A stretch of 64,000 nt of DNA. Origin: Cryptolaemus montrouzieri (lineage: Eukaryota; Arthropoda; Insecta; Coleoptera; Coccinellidae). Shown here one piece after another: positions 52,183-63,424 of this stretch. Under the pieces are notes generated by a model, which did no database searches, was not told where the DNA came from, and was given only the letters and a program-made list of their open reading frames with translations. The stretch is from contig JABFTP020000124.1 in NCBI GenBank assembly GCA_013387265.2, forward strand, positions 16,149,050-16,213,049. The letters run 5' to 3'. The first letter of the stretch is position 1. Each line of letters starts with the position of its first letter. The translations under genes and the position numbers were made by a program.

Positions 52183-53285
52183 ACAACTGCTTCTGGTACT
52201 CAGATTTAATTCGGTATGAAAACTTAACGATTCCAAAATAATATTGCACCTATATATGCAAATCACTTGTGAATTGATTGGGTAAAGTCAACCGAATCAC
52301 AATGAATTTTTGTAATTTACTTTTTCAACAACACACTAATAACAGCACATAAGATAGTCAACAGCAATTTTCGAATTCTTGTGCAAAAGTTGTTGCTCTC
52401 CAAACGAACTGAAAATAAATGGAAAATGGATACTGTCACGCGTCACGCGGTTATGTCATTGAAGAAATGACTCATGACACTTTTGACAATCAGTATTGCC
52501 AATGTTGCCACGTCAAATTCTGTGAACAAACCACACAGAATTGGAATATACGGAACGTAAAATTTATAAATTTATTGACGTCATCAATGAACATGAATAT
52601 ATATTTAAATAATACTTCTATCATCGTTCTTCAGTGAAACGCTGGAGAAATTTCTGAGATGTGATATAATCTCTATTTCCTGATATCTAAAACAAATATT
52701 GCAGTTGAAGGGGAACTATATGGACTCAAATTATTTTTTATAAAAATAACGGTCATACAACTGTCGTAGCAGCTGGTAACCTCACTTCCTAATTCATAAT
52801 GCAAATTTAAAATTGAAGTGCTTGACCTCAAAGAAACGGTTGCTTTAACCGAAATGAACCAAAACGAAAAAACTTGGTTGTTTAAATTAAATAGGGAATT
52901 GATATTATCAATTCATTATTTTTTGCTGTCCTTTTTTATTACTAACCAAGATATCAAAAACATAAAAGGTTAGCTCTTACCTAGTCAAACAAAAAAATGT
53001 TATTTGCCGCTATTCCGATAAGAATTATTTAAAATAACTTTTTCATTTTGCTAAGAAAATATTCGGATTATTTTTTCATGATAAAGCAGGACTGTTTTTG
53101 AAATGTAAATACTTGATTATGCAATTATTTTCTGAAAAACAGTAAAAACATGAGCTGGTTAGTGATAGTTTTTCAAGTGTTAGATATATATGTAGGAAGT
53201 GGGCCATCTAAATTGCAGACCAAACGTTGTTTCAAATCCTTTAGAAAATTATTTCAAGATTTTATTAAAACAGTGACTATATGTA
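52183..53285. other. Upstream of haspin, no gene recognised
   Basis: Should contain the haspin 5' UTR and promoter, but no TATA box or initiator could be assigned with confidence. No transposon or ORF of note. Confidence 0.35.
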
Positions 53286-54724
53286 ATACACCACAAAAAT
53301 TGTCGCATCACCTGGTATTCTGAATTCCACAATCGATTACGCAGGTCGACCGCAGTTTCTTTGTCAACATATGTTTTTGGACATATGAGGGGAAAAAACC
53401 TTATCTATGTAGTAACATTAGTTGCCATATGATCTCAAACACGTCTGAAACAAGAATGAGTTTATTTGACTATCAGTATTCATTCAATTTCTTTTCAGTT
53501 TTCAGGCTAAATTAATGCAAGTTTTCTGTATTTCTTGCTGATTTTCGAATCTTTCAATTTATTGTAATGGCTGCTGAACGTCCTGGACGCTATTTGAGTG
53601 ATCATGAAGTGGTAAGAATTGTAACACTTCTAGAGGAGGGGCGAAGCCAACGTTACGTGGCTAACTTGTTGAATGTTAACCAAACCACTATTTCAAGATC
53701 AATTAATCGGTACCACGAAACAGGGGAATATGGAAGAAGGGCCGGACAGGGAAGAAATCGGATAACAACACCAGTTGATGATTGTTGGCTTCGTTTAACT
53801 GCACTAAGACTTCGGCACTGTAAGGCTAGAATGCTACAAAATGAACTTGCACTTTCCAGAAATGTGCATATTTCATTGCAAACTGTTAGGAACAGGCTCA
53901 GAGAAGACGATATCAGACCAAGGGTGGCTTCTACCGGCCCCAGAGAGCATCGGGTTGCAAGACTTCAGTTTGCGAGGGAACATGCAAACAATATCCGGCA
54001 AACCGAAAACTTTGGAGGGGGCTCAGTAATGGTGTGGGGAGGCATTTCTTTCCATGGTCGAACTGAGTAAGACCTAGTGAATAATGGAAGAATGACAGAG
54101 GCCAGATACATCGCAGATATCCTTGAAGCCCATGTTGTACCCATTTGTCCATTGATTGCCGAAAACTTCATTTATATGCATGATAATGCTCGGCCTCATG
54201 CAGCTAGAGTAGTTACAGATTTTCTGCAAAATGCCGAAATTGATATTTTAAGGTGGCCAGCCAGAAGACCCGACTAGAATCTCATAGAACATGTTTGGGA
54301 CAACATGGGGTGGCAAATTCAGCAACGTAGGATGCCATGTAGAACACTCCAACAACTATAAAATCTGCTTCCTGAAATTTGGAACTCAGTGATTCAAGAG
54401 TACATCCAAAATTTGTTTGAAGGGCTTCCGAGACGTATACTGGCAGTAATTAGGGCCCGGAGAGGAAACACTCGATTTTGAAAATGATTAGTAACCATTC
54501 TAGTTGATTGGTCTCTTCGCGAATGTTTGAAGATAGTAGAATTTTTTAATTTTTCATTAACTCGAAAATTGTTGATATTTTCCATCATGAACTCATCTAT
54601 TTTGAATGATATATTCTTATTTTACACTTCTGAAAGTTACCAAGCGACTCTTGAATGACCAACCTAAAAGTTTATATACTATTGTCGTAAAAAAAGGGTG
54701 ATGCGACAATTTTTGTGGTGAGTG
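53286..54724 (+). mobile_element. Tc1-like element with terminal repeats
   Basis: Termini share caccacaaaaattgtcgcat cacc (left 53289-53312, right 54697-54720 reversed), flanked by TA. Transposase (53567-54477): GRYLSDHEVVRIVTLLEEGR, TTISRSINRYHETGEYGRRA, LRHCKARMLQNELA, LQTVRNRLREDDIRPR, FAREHAN, a deletion, FGGGSVMVWGGISFHGRTE, MHDNARPHAARVVTDFLQNA, RRPD then stop then NLIEHVWDNM. The first catalytic Asp (LFTDES block) is deleted. Second Asp (HDNARPH) and the Glu (IEHVWD) remain, as in DD34E Tc1. Two stops. Inactive. Confidence 0.9.
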
Positions 54725-55035
54725 TATTTATACTTCATTAATTCAGAAAATCACCTGCTTCAAACAAAGCTAATTATGAATGAATCGAGGAAAAAATAAA
54801 TTGCTTTGTTTTACAGTCCCATAAAATAAAAGTGGTGCCATCAGCTTCCGAGTAGTTCAGGAACAAAAAAGACGTGAATTATATTTTCGAACATTTTCTC
54901 ATAAAGATTCACATACAGGATTAGGAAAAGTACTGGAACGGCTAATTATCTCAGTTATTTACCGAGCGATTTTTTTGAAAATTGGTATTCCTACATTGTG
55001 AAACATAAAGAATTCAGTGTTAATATTTTTTTGAG
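54725..55035. other. No feature recognised
   Basis: AT-rich spacer between the Tc1-like element and a Penelope-like scrap. Confidence 0.35.
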
Positions 55036-55039
55036 ACCT

Positions 55040-55380
55040 GAAAATAACAAAATCGACTAACAATTTCATTTATAACATCTACATAAAAGAAACCTTCACA
55101 GACTCAACTATTCCCATCGACTCTTTCAATCACTCAAATCACAAACTAGCAACATATAATTCAATGATCCATAGGGCCTTTTCCATTCCACTGTCACCGA
55201 CAGCTTTTAACATTGAATTAATACTATCAGAAAAATTACCTTAAACAACAAAACTCCCCCGGTTTTTATTGACAAAATTATCCAACTTAAAGAAAACATC
55301 AAATAACACAATCATTATACTCCATAAAAGATACTTCCTTGGAAAAATTCTCTATAGTCTATTTGGTGAAGTCGTAAAGT
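55040..55380 (+). pseudogene. Penelope-like thumb-region scrap
   Basis: Plus strand: NNFIYNIYIKETFTDSTIPI, then DSFNHSNHKLATYNSMIHRA, FSIPLSP. It matches the segment after the RT palm seen in the elements at 21.7 and 29.7 kb (KETFTDASIPMDSF there). No RT catalytic block and no GIY-YIG. Confidence 0.72.
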
Positions 55381-55745
55381 AATAAAAGCTCATTGAGTAT
55401 GCAAATTCCTTAGAACATGTGGTACGTGGGTGAATTCAAAAATAAATATAGTTTCTTTGATTTTGTCTTGGCGCAGGTACCAATTTATTACCGGATCTTT
55501 GATAGAAACAAATTTCCAGGAAGAACTACCTGACTATGATCTGCTCTGCCTTTTTTGTTGCTTGCGAATATTGTTGTCCTCGTTTTAAACAAAATGTTTA
55601 CTTTATACGTCTAAAATTTGTTGTCAGTAACGTAGACGAATGTGTTTTAGGGTTGTCTTCGAAAATAAAATTGAATCAATTGAACAAATTATAAAAATCA
55701 AAATAATGCTTGTCAAAATGCTCATATATATTTAAGCAGCAATAT
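55381..55745. other. No feature recognised
   Basis: Spacer before the C-terminal part of the outer DDE transposon. The outer element's end is not visible. Confidence 0.35.
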
Positions 55746-56187
55746 TTTCATAAAATATTTAGAGTTCATCTTCTAATGATGTATCTTCATTACCTAAATT
55801 CACTATAACAGGATCTATCATGGCATCTATAACATGATCCAGTTCTCACATTTTATTTTCATCTTTAATGACGTGGTCTTTACAATTTTTCCAGTTTTGG
55901 CAAGTAACACTTTTTACTGCAGTGTTGAAATGAAGTTCGACGTCTTTTATCTTAACCCATTAATGCCTGCGTAATTTTTCTCTTCCTTTATTGATACAAA
56001 ATACGAGAACAATACTTTGAGATACACCATTCTACTGAAAGTACCTTTTAATTAGCATATGATATATCATACCATAGGCATTGGCGAGTCTAATACAAAA
56101 ATATTCTATTGGAAGAATTTATAAGAGAACTAATGATTAGTCATAATGAAAAACTAGGAAAGTATTCTGAAATGATGAAGACAACAT

Positions 56188-56580
56188 TCATAGTCGTTTG
56201 TGATATAACATGAAACAATCTTTTGGGTGAAGTCCAACATTGCACTTGGAACAAATGAACTTCGTACATTTTTTACACTGAGCGCATTGTCTCTGAGTTG
56301 GAATCCAAGAAACTAAGTGATCTACCCCATCAAACCTCACTTCTATCAAAACATTTCGATTGCATTTTGATTTTGGTCCAGACATATGTTCAGGACTAGT
56401 CAGATGAGATAGAACGACTCTTCTGGTGAATTCCAATAAACTGATTTTTGGAAAAGCATGTCGATAAAGGATCCACATATTCACCATTGCTCCGTTTATA
56501 TAAAAACGAACAAATGGCCAATACCATTTTTTGGAACGTATACGGATACGGTAAAGTCCCCTCATTTGGTCGAAACCCAT
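56188..56580 (-). CDS. piggyBac transposase, C-terminal Cys-rich part
   Basis: 130 codons: MGFDQMRGLYRIRIRSKKWY (follows the third catalytic region), WPFVRFYINGAMVNMWILYR, then a zinc-binding tail CAQCKKCTKFICSKCNVGLH with PKDCFMLYHKRL. The C-x2-C...C-x2-C...H...C order fits the piggyBac Cys-rich terminal domain, which binds the terminal repeats. Confidence 0.8.
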   Translation of the reverse strand: MGFDQMRGLYRIRIRSKKWYWPFVRFYINGAMVNMWILYRHAFPKISLLEFTRRVVLSHLTSPEHMSGPKSKCNRNVLIEVRFDGVDHLVSWIPTQRQCAQCKKCTKFICSKCNVGLHPKDCFMLYHKRL

Positions 56581-56886
56581 TCCTTGGTTATATATATTTA
56601 TGAGGGTAGGTTGATCAACCTGCGTATATGATTTTTCTTTTTTCGACCAACGCTTGCATTTTACCTTACTTAGGCACAGCTGATCGTTATTTATGTTCGT
56701 TGCGATGTTGACAACATTGTTGTCGTTTCACCTTATCAATGAAATTGACTTATCAGAATCTTGTAGAACATGGAAGCTTCCTCGTGGTTCTTTCTTCAGT
56801 TCTTTCAAGGGTGCTTTTTCAACTCTATCGGAACGAATGGTACCTATGAAATTTATGTTTTCTTCCTTCAATGTATCTAGCAACTG

Positions 56887-57510
56887 TTAGGAGTTGAAGA
56901 AATTGTCCATGAAAACAGAACTACCATGGGGCAAATAGTGTAGACATAAATTTTCTGATACCGACGAACCCAAAGTTTTCCCCTCCTTTTTATTTCCTGC
57001 ACCACAGTATGGATCGAATTTCAATAAATAGCCTTCAATTGTTGTTAGGCACCAAAATTTGAAACCATATCTAATTGGTTTCCCTCTTATGAATTGTTTC
57101 ATATGATGGTGACCGAAATATGGCTCCATTGCTTCATCTAAGGAAAAATATTTCCCCAACGGTATAGCCAAAGCCTGAGAAATATGGTTCAGTTGATCTA
57201 TCAGGGGTTGAACCTTATACAGTTTGTTATTTTGATCTATTGTGTTGTTGTCATTGAAGTGTAAGTAACGATGTATAGCTTCAAATCGGTCTCGTGATAT
57301 GCTGTTACTCACTAGGGAATTGAAAGTATCAGATTTTGTTTGCCAAAACAATCTCCTGGACGGCAACTTGCAATAACCAGATAAAATCAATATTCCCAAA
57401 TAGATATACATTTCTCGAGTGGTAACAGAAAACGAATGATTGCCTTTGAAGATCACATACCTTTGTGTTTCGTCGCAAATTTTTTGAACCAATGTTTCAG
57501 AAAAAAACAT
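56887..57510 (-). CDS. piggyBac transposase, catalytic part
   Basis: 207 codons: FFSETLVQKICDETQRYVIF, TTREMYIYLGILILSGYCKL, RRLFWQTKSDTFNSLVSNSI, SRDRFEAIHRYLHFNDNNTI, KLYKVQPLIDQLN, FSLDEAMEPYFGHHHMKQFI (first catalytic Asp), RGKPIRYGFKFWCLTTIEGY and GSSVFMDNFFNS (second Asp). The frame stops right after MDNFFNS and resumes with QLLDTLKEENINFIGTIRSD. Confidence 0.85.
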   Translation of the reverse strand: MFFSETLVQKICDETQRYVIFKGNHSFSVTTREMYIYLGILILSGYCKLPSRRLFWQTKSDTFNSLVSNSISRDRFEAIHRYLHFNDNNTIDQNNKLYKVQPLIDQLNHISQALAIPLGKYFSLDEAMEPYFGHHHMKQFIRGKPIRYGFKFWCLTTIEGYLLKFDPYCGAGNKKEGKTLGSSVSENLCLHYLPHGSSVFMDNFFNS

Positions 57511-57520
57511 TTTGAATAAA

Positions 57521-58132
57521 TCAAGTGGTATTAAATTTTGATCCCTTATAGTATTGACTATGTTTGGCGCCGGAGTTTTTTTCGAGAGAAGTTTTCTCTT
57601 CGCCTTCGTTCAAAATGTAATTATGCCAGTTCCTCTTCTTTCTATTCTTTATTGTACGCTCACCCTGACGTCGTTCGTTTGGTGGGTGCTCGTTTGTATT
57701 CGTACTCTTTTTGAATTTCTTTGCTAACTCTGTCAAAGGTAAGTTATCATCATCACTATCATCACTATTCTCAGGAACATTCAACTCAAACATTTCAGTA
57801 CCATTATCATCACTATTCTGAGGAATATTCAACTCAACCATTTCAGTACCATTATCTCCACCAACGGCGTATATTTCCATCGTTTGTCTCAGAACTCCTT
57901 TGCCAATATCCTTTAGTCCAAAATCTCCTTCTTCGTCGCTGGGACCGTCATCTCTATCGCTGTCTTGTACATCTTCAGGTGGAAATAACACAAAGTCGAG
58001 ATGATCACAATTTTTTACATTTGAATAATCTTCATCCACTTCGCTCAATTCGAAAATATAACTCATCAGCTCCTCGGCATCTCGAGGATCTTCTGGGTTA
58101 TACTTGCGTTTCCTGCAATAGAACGAACCCAT
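57521..58132 (-). CDS. piggyBac transposase, N-terminal part
   Basis: 203 codons from MGSFYCRKRKYNPEDPRDAE. Strongly acidic (LFPPEDVQDSDRDDGPSDEE), with an internal duplicated motif: TEMVELNIPQNSDDNG followed by TEMFELNVPENSDDSD. It then turns basic (ERTIKNRKKRNWHNYI). It ends at a stop, but the frame continues into FIQNVFFSETLVQKIC, so the stop is a mutation. Confidence 0.75.
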   Translation of the reverse strand: MGSFYCRKRKYNPEDPRDAEELMSYIFELSEVDEDYSNVKNCDHLDFVLFPPEDVQDSDRDDGPSDEEGDFGLKDIGKGVLRQTMEIYAVGGDNGTEMVELNIPQNSDDNGTEMFELNVPENSDDSDDDNLPLTELAKKFKKSTNTNEHPPNERRQGERTIKNRKKRNWHNYILNEGEEKTSLEKNSGAKHSQYYKGSKFNTT

Positions 58133-58978
58133 TATTTCCTATGATATGATGTATCATGTGCTACAATTGCGAGCTCCTAGCTCATACATATATCCAAAAA
58201 TGAACTTTCTGAGCTCGTAATCTGATAAAATGAACCTTCATTGTTAAAATTCCAGAATGGAAATAAAATGAGATCAATTTTTGTAGGAAAAAATGAATCA
58301 AATCTCACCTTAGCGGCATCGTTGAAGCGAAATAAAATCTATCCTCACTTCCTTCGGGTGTAAAAACTTTTTTTACGCACTATATTTCCCCGTCCCGCAC
58401 CGAATCGAAGACAGACTTGTACTAATGCTAATTCGTTACACGAATATCGAACACAACGGATGGTTCAGACATGTCGTCGCCTGTAAAGCGGTCGTCTCTG
58501 GGATATGATATATCATATCATAGGCATTAATGGGCTAAAATTTGTGTTCTTTCTAGCCACTTCACCCTTTACCTGTGCCCATATTAGATCAATCGGATTT
58601 AATTCGCAGTGGTAAGATGGAAGGCGGAGTATACTAAATTCTCGGTTATTTGCCACTTCGTCAATCTAATATTTTTTGTATGATTTTTCATGTAAATTTA
58701 CAATTGATAATAATTCTTTTTTTACCATATTTTCTTCAAAAGAAATATTTTTATCCGTCACTCATACTTTAAGCCATGAAGATGTGGCGTTAATTCAGTG
58801 TGTCGCGAATGGTAGCTTCCGTTATACATTACTATACCAGATCCTAGTGGAATCAAATCCAACAATTGTTCAAGATAGTCTTCGAAAACATCCGTATTCA
58901 TGTCCTCTTGATAGTCTGCAGTACTCTTACTTTGAAATGATAATAACCCGCTATCCACAAAACTGTTAACACTACCTA

Positions 58979-61900
58979 ACGTATGTGACGAAAGTCTTGG
59001 GAAAACGTTTTTTCATGCATAGTTTCCGCAATTCGTGGAAGATCTAGTTGCCGAGATCAACATATGTCATTTGTGATTTATATTGAGTATTCGTTCTTTC
59101 AAAAGTCTAAATAAGTTCGTTAAAATGGCTTACAAATTCGAACTTCGAAGAAGTATTTAGAATTTAGTTGGGCGAGTTCCTATGCGTGAAATTATCAACA
59201 TTTTTCGTGGTCAGAATATTTCTAAGACAACTATTTATCAGGTAATAAGTGGCTCTTAGAAAAAGCAAGAGACACAGTAGTAACATCATTAGGAAAATTA
59301 TCCAGAAGATTTCGTACTTCTCATGAGACAATAAGGCGAGAATTACTGAATGCGGATGTGAATATCGTAAAAGGCGTAAGTGTCCAAAATACACCCAGAA
59401 TCAATTGGAAAATATTCCCAGATGTTGCCGCGCCTTAAGAAGAATTCACTTCGCAAATGACAGAACCATAACTTTTGTCGATGAAAAATATTTTACATTA
59501 TGCCATTCTGAAATCAACTGTAATGCTGGTTTCTATACAAATAACATAGAAGACTGTCCAAACGAAGTAAAATTCAAAACAAAGAAAAAATTTGAAGACA
59601 AGGGTTTGGTTTGGTGTGCTATTTCTGAAACTGGGGTTCAAGGCCATATCTAGGGCATGTGAGAGGCGAAGCTGTTGAGGCAAACCTATATACTGGAAGA
59701 TGTCTCCCAAAATTGTTAGATTTCATCAATACCTATCACGCTGATGACGAGACAATGTTTTGGCCAGACTTGGCGTCTTCCCATTATGCGCGAGTTACGA
59801 GAGATTGGTTAGAGGCTAATAACTGGCGTTAGCATAAGGGATGGTGACAGGATTTTGTCTGCTCCTTCTGAGGTGGCACAAAAATTTAATGAATTTTTCA
59901 TCGGTGTGCCCAGGGCATTATCGGAACAGGTTTCTCAGGAAGAATACATTGACAATATAGTAAGCACAGATGAAACGATGTTTCTGACTCCATATGCTGA
60001 GGAAGAATTATTCCTATTGATGTACAGAAGATTGAGGCCTTTGAGTTCCAGCGGCTATGATGATTTTCCGGGATTTCTTCTTAGGAGATGCCTGAGAGAA
60101 CTCACCGCACCTTTGACATACCTGGTAAATCTTTCTTTCTCCGAAGGTCGGTTTCCTGATAGATTGAAAATATCCAGGGTGGTATCCCCTTTAAAGAAGG
60201 GAGATTCTGAATCGATGTTGACAGGCTCTTGAGCTTTCTTGATAAACAAGGAATTCTCGCAAGGAGTCAGTTTGGTTTCAGACCGGGACTTGGGACACAT
60301 GATGCGATATACGCTTTCGTTGAAGGTGTGGTGAAAGGCTTGGAGTCGGGGCAATGTCCGGTTGGTATCTTCTGAGTCGGGCCTTTGATCTCATAGTTCA
60401 TAATATTTTAACTAGTAAAGCGGAGAAATGTGGTATTCGCGGTATTGCTGCAAGGTGGTTGGTTAGTTACTTGACCGGCCGGCAACAACTTGTTTCCTTC
60501 AGACACACTTGTGGTAATATGAGAGGGACAACAAATTCGGGTTTACTTGGCACAGATATGGGCGTGCCTCAGGGCTCGATATTGGGTCTATTGTTGTTTC
60601 TCTTGTACATGAATGACATAGGAAGCGGTCCGAGTTGCGAAGTTTTCCTTTATGCAGACGATGCTACCGCCTTGATTACTGATGATAGCGAGGCTATGCT
60701 GGAGTCAAGGATTCTTCAAAATACCAATTTGCTCTGTCAATGGTTCAGCAGAAACAGATTGCACATCAATGCCCTCAAGTCTACATATTTGGTCTTTCAC
60801 AACCAAAATAAGATAATTAATGTTAATGTGTCTCTCAATAATACTCAACTGAAAAGGGCTGGCTCGACGAGGTTCTTAGGTCTTCGGATAGATGAGAGTC
60901 TAAACTGGAAAGATCATTGTACTTACCTGTCCTCCAAACTTAGTACGGTCTGTTATCTTATGCAAAATTTGGGAAGAGTTTTGACTGTCACACAGTTGAG
61001 GGCTGTTTATCATGCCCAGGTGGCCTCCAGATTGAGATATGGGGTTTTGTTTTGGGGGGCATCGGTTAAAGCTGACGAGGTTTTCCTTCGTCAAAAAAGG
61101 ACAATTCGTTGTATGCTGGGTATTTCGCAACTTACCTCCTGTCGAGAGGCTTTTCGATCTTTGGGCTTACATAACCATCCATATCTATACTTGAAATGAC
61201 GACAGTAGTATTTAAAAACCAAAATGAAATAATGCGTAATGGTGACTATCATCATTACAATACTAGAAGTCAGCACAACCTCGTCCCTCCAAACTTTAGA
61301 CTTCGAATGAGCAGACGATCCTCTATGTACCTGGGTGTAAAGCTTTACAACAGATTGAATGATGACATAAAGAAGTCCAAATCGTGTGTTACTTTTAGAA
61401 GAAGACTGTCTGAATATTTGGCGAGTAAGAGTTATTATAGTGTGCAGGAATTTTTATTGTAAATGATATTTCTTTCGATGTTTTTTGTATGCGATTTTCC
61501 TGATTTTGATGTATATTTGCTTAGGAAAATCATTTTATTATGTTTTGACCTTTTCCATAATGTAATTTCGGCGTTCTTGAGGAAATCAAGTTTATTATTA
61601 TTATTATTATTAACATCCCATTTGTACCTCGGAGATATAACCCCCCAAACGTCCCACAACCAAGACCAATCGAAGTTTTTTGGGGTTTACTAAGAAAGAA
61701 AGTCTATGACAATGGATGGGAAGCCCAAAACAAAGAAGGTTTGAGACAGAGAATCTTTCAGAAGATACGAGAAATCGATGTGGATGTCGTCCAAAGACTG
61801 ATGGGAGGTGCTCGGAGAAAATTGCGCGCCATTGAGCAGAACGGGCCCCTATCAATCCTTTAAATACGATTTTATAGAGTTTAGATATGAGGTGAAATCC

Positions 61901-61983
61901 TAGTGATATAATCAATTCAATAAAGTTTTCTTCAGTAATTAATTTATCTATTCGAATTTCTCCCCAAGACTTTTGTGATACGT
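58979..61983 (+). mobile_element. Tc1/mariner-type element interrupted by a LINE
   Basis: Terminal repeats acgtatgtgacgaaagtcttggg (left) and, reversed, acgtatcacaaaagtcttgggg (right), with TA on both outer sides. Plus-strand transposase: MAYKFELRR, a decayed HTH part, IPRCCRALRRIHFANDRTIT, FVDEKYFTL (first catalytic Asp), GLVWCAISETGV, GHVRGEAVEANLYTGRCLPK, FWPDLASSHYARVTRDWLEA NN (second Asp). After the LINE it continues RPIEVFWGLLRKKVYDNGWE and VDVVQRLMGGARRKLRAIEQ. Without the LINE it is about 1.2 kb. Confidence 0.82.
59832..61612 (+). mobile_element. 5'-truncated LINE RT with (TTA)n tail
   Basis: Plus strand: ILSAPSEVAQKFNEFFIGVP, LRPLSSSGYDDFPGFLLRRC, GRFPDRLKISRVVSPLKKGD, a broken FGFRPGLGTHDAIYAFVEGV block, SRAFDLIVHNILTSKAEKCG, TDMGVPQGSILGLLLFLLYM (motif B), VFLYADDATALITDDSEAML (YADD), AGSTRFLGLRIDESLNWKDH, RLRYGVLFWGAS, and the C-terminal block (61196-61462) MSRRSSMYLGVKLYNRLNDD. 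It ends in an attattattatta tail at 61596-61612. It splits the Tc1/mariner-type element. Confidence 0.85.
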
Positions 61984-62639
61984 TATATGCATTATTGTTA
62001 CACGACGTCCCTTTCTAGACTGAGTCTGTAGACAATCCTTGGAGGAAGCTTGTCGACAATCTCTTATGTTTTTACCATTCTAAGTTTTCTGAACCGTGTA
62101 CACTTGATTAACCCAAGTTTCATCCAGATAAAGAATTTTCTTACATTGACCATATTTTTTAATTGCTCTTGAATAATTTCTTCTCCAGCAAACGATTTCT
62201 TTTTTATCTATGAGAACTGACCTGTTGTGCTTTTTTCATCAATTCATGCAAAACTTGCCACAATTTGTTTTTTAATATTAAATGCAAATCCTGATTTACG
62301 AACATAGCGTGTATGTTTTCCACAGTGGAAATTTTTTTCCGAAAATAAGAAGAATGTACAGTTCTTCGAATAATATTCCTAAAGTTTTCATCAATTACCA
62401 TTCGGGGCCTTCATGGAGAAGTTTTTGGAGGTTTCACTATAAATCCATCTGCCAATTTTCTTTCCTTGAGAAGTATATTGTGGACTGTCCAATTCCCGTC
62501 ATCTCAGAACACATTTTAACATTTTCATCGATTGAAGGTAAACGGCCTTAATACCTTAAGCCTCAAAGCATCGTATACATTTAATATAATTAATTTTTCA
62601 CTTTGGGACAGTGGTCTATTTTAAGCACGTTAAATGGGG

Positions 62640-63215
62640 GTAAAATTAGAAAATTTTTCCATTATATGTAAAATGAACAAAACAGTTTCACCAAATACTA
62701 ACTGATACATACAAAGATAAAACTACTTCCAGAACTTTTCTCAATATATATCTATGTGATAATTACCTTTCTTCGGGTAGAATTCCGAGAATTTACTTAA
62801 TAATACCTTTAACCCTTATCCGAGTGAACATTTGTCTCAACCTACCTGGCAGACAGTGGTACATGTGTACTACTGAGTAATTGAAACTACATATATATTA
62901 TATACATATAATGATCTCATTATTGGTTATTGTGTAAGATTTGGTTTCCATATCAGTTAACGAGTATTATGAGTTTTTGAGAAACAGAGATAAAACCCAC
63001 CTCGATTGCCAATTTTATACCCACGTACCCCAGATTATGATATGTAAGAAGAATATAATTAATGAACTCCATGTCACCTAAAAATTTATTATTCTACGGC
63101 TTCACAAAATCGACTATAGTCCTCTCAGCCAATAACTTGAGCAACTATTTTTCTAAATTTGAAATAACCACATCCTCCTCAAGTGGTCTCGACTTGCGTA
63201 GATTATTATTATTCA
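62640..63215. other. No gene recognised
   Basis: AT-rich stretch between the outer DDE transposon and a Penelope-like scrap. Confidence 0.35.
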
Positions 63216-63219
63216 ATGC

Positions 63220-63410
63220 TTAACATAAACAGACAAATTCAAACAATCATGAGTTTACAAAATTATTTGCAATGAGTGTAAGGTAGCTTAACATATGTTG
63301 GGCAGACAGGTAGGAATTTCGAAACCAGATTAAAAAAACATTTATCCTTTGACAATAATTCTCCAATATGTTAACATATAAAAACCACAAGATTCAAAAA
63401 CATTAGATAA
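63220..63410 (+). pseudogene. Penelope-like GIY-YIG scrap
   Basis: The plus strand reads CNECKVA, then LTYVGQTGRNFETRLKKHLS and FDNNS. The C-x2-C pair followed by TYVGQTGR..E.R..KH is the GIY-YIG region of Penelope-like elements, as at 21.3 and 36.5 kb. Frameshifted at the start; no RT. Confidence 0.72.
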
Positions 63411-63424
63411 TATCAAAACTCATT

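Larger units (their letters stand above)
55956..58534 (-). mobile_element. piggyBac element in a TTAA site
   Basis: It starts cccattaatgcct and ends aggcattaatggg. It is flanked by TTAA (55952-55955) on the left and CTAA (58535-58538) on the right, a one-base decay of the TTAA duplication. Sub-terminal atgatatatcata(t/c)cat palindromes lie near both ends. The minus strand encodes an acidic N-terminus (57521-58132), the DDE core (56887-57510) and a Cys-rich tail (56188-56580). Stops fall after FNTT, after MDNFFNS and in the segment near 56735. About 2.58 kb, nearly complete. Confidence 0.9.
55750..62640 (-). mobile_element. Outer DDE (IS630/Tc1-related) transposon, split in three
   Basis: Three minus-strand pieces form one transposase. 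The N-terminal piece (62640-61984) has TVHNILLKERKLADGFIVKP, TVENIHAMFVNQDLHLILKN and a decayed catalytic start ending LSTDSV. The middle piece (58978-58535) has NSFVDSGLLSFQSKSTADYQ, EDMNTDVFEDYLEQLLDLIP, SGIVMYNGSYHSRHTELTPH and, after breaks, CHCELNPIDLIW-type residues near 58580. The C-terminal piece (55955-55750) has KIKDVELHFNTAVKSVTCQN and WKNCKDHVIKDENKM. The second catalytic Asp is Tyr here (MYN for MDN). The breaks coincide with two other insertions. Termini not found. Confidence 0.75.

Noticed and set aside
52183..52266. Extended haspin start at 52266
   Set aside because: The codon there is GTG on the minus strand; the first in-frame ATG is at 52182.
53841..54171. Overlapping ORFs on both strands at 53.8-54.2 kb
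   Set aside because: Shadows of the Tc1 transposase.
57721..58149. 142-codon plus ORF rich in His/Tyr
   Set aside because: Antisense of the acidic piggyBac N-terminus; the His/Tyr repeats arise from complementing Asp/Asn/Ser codons.
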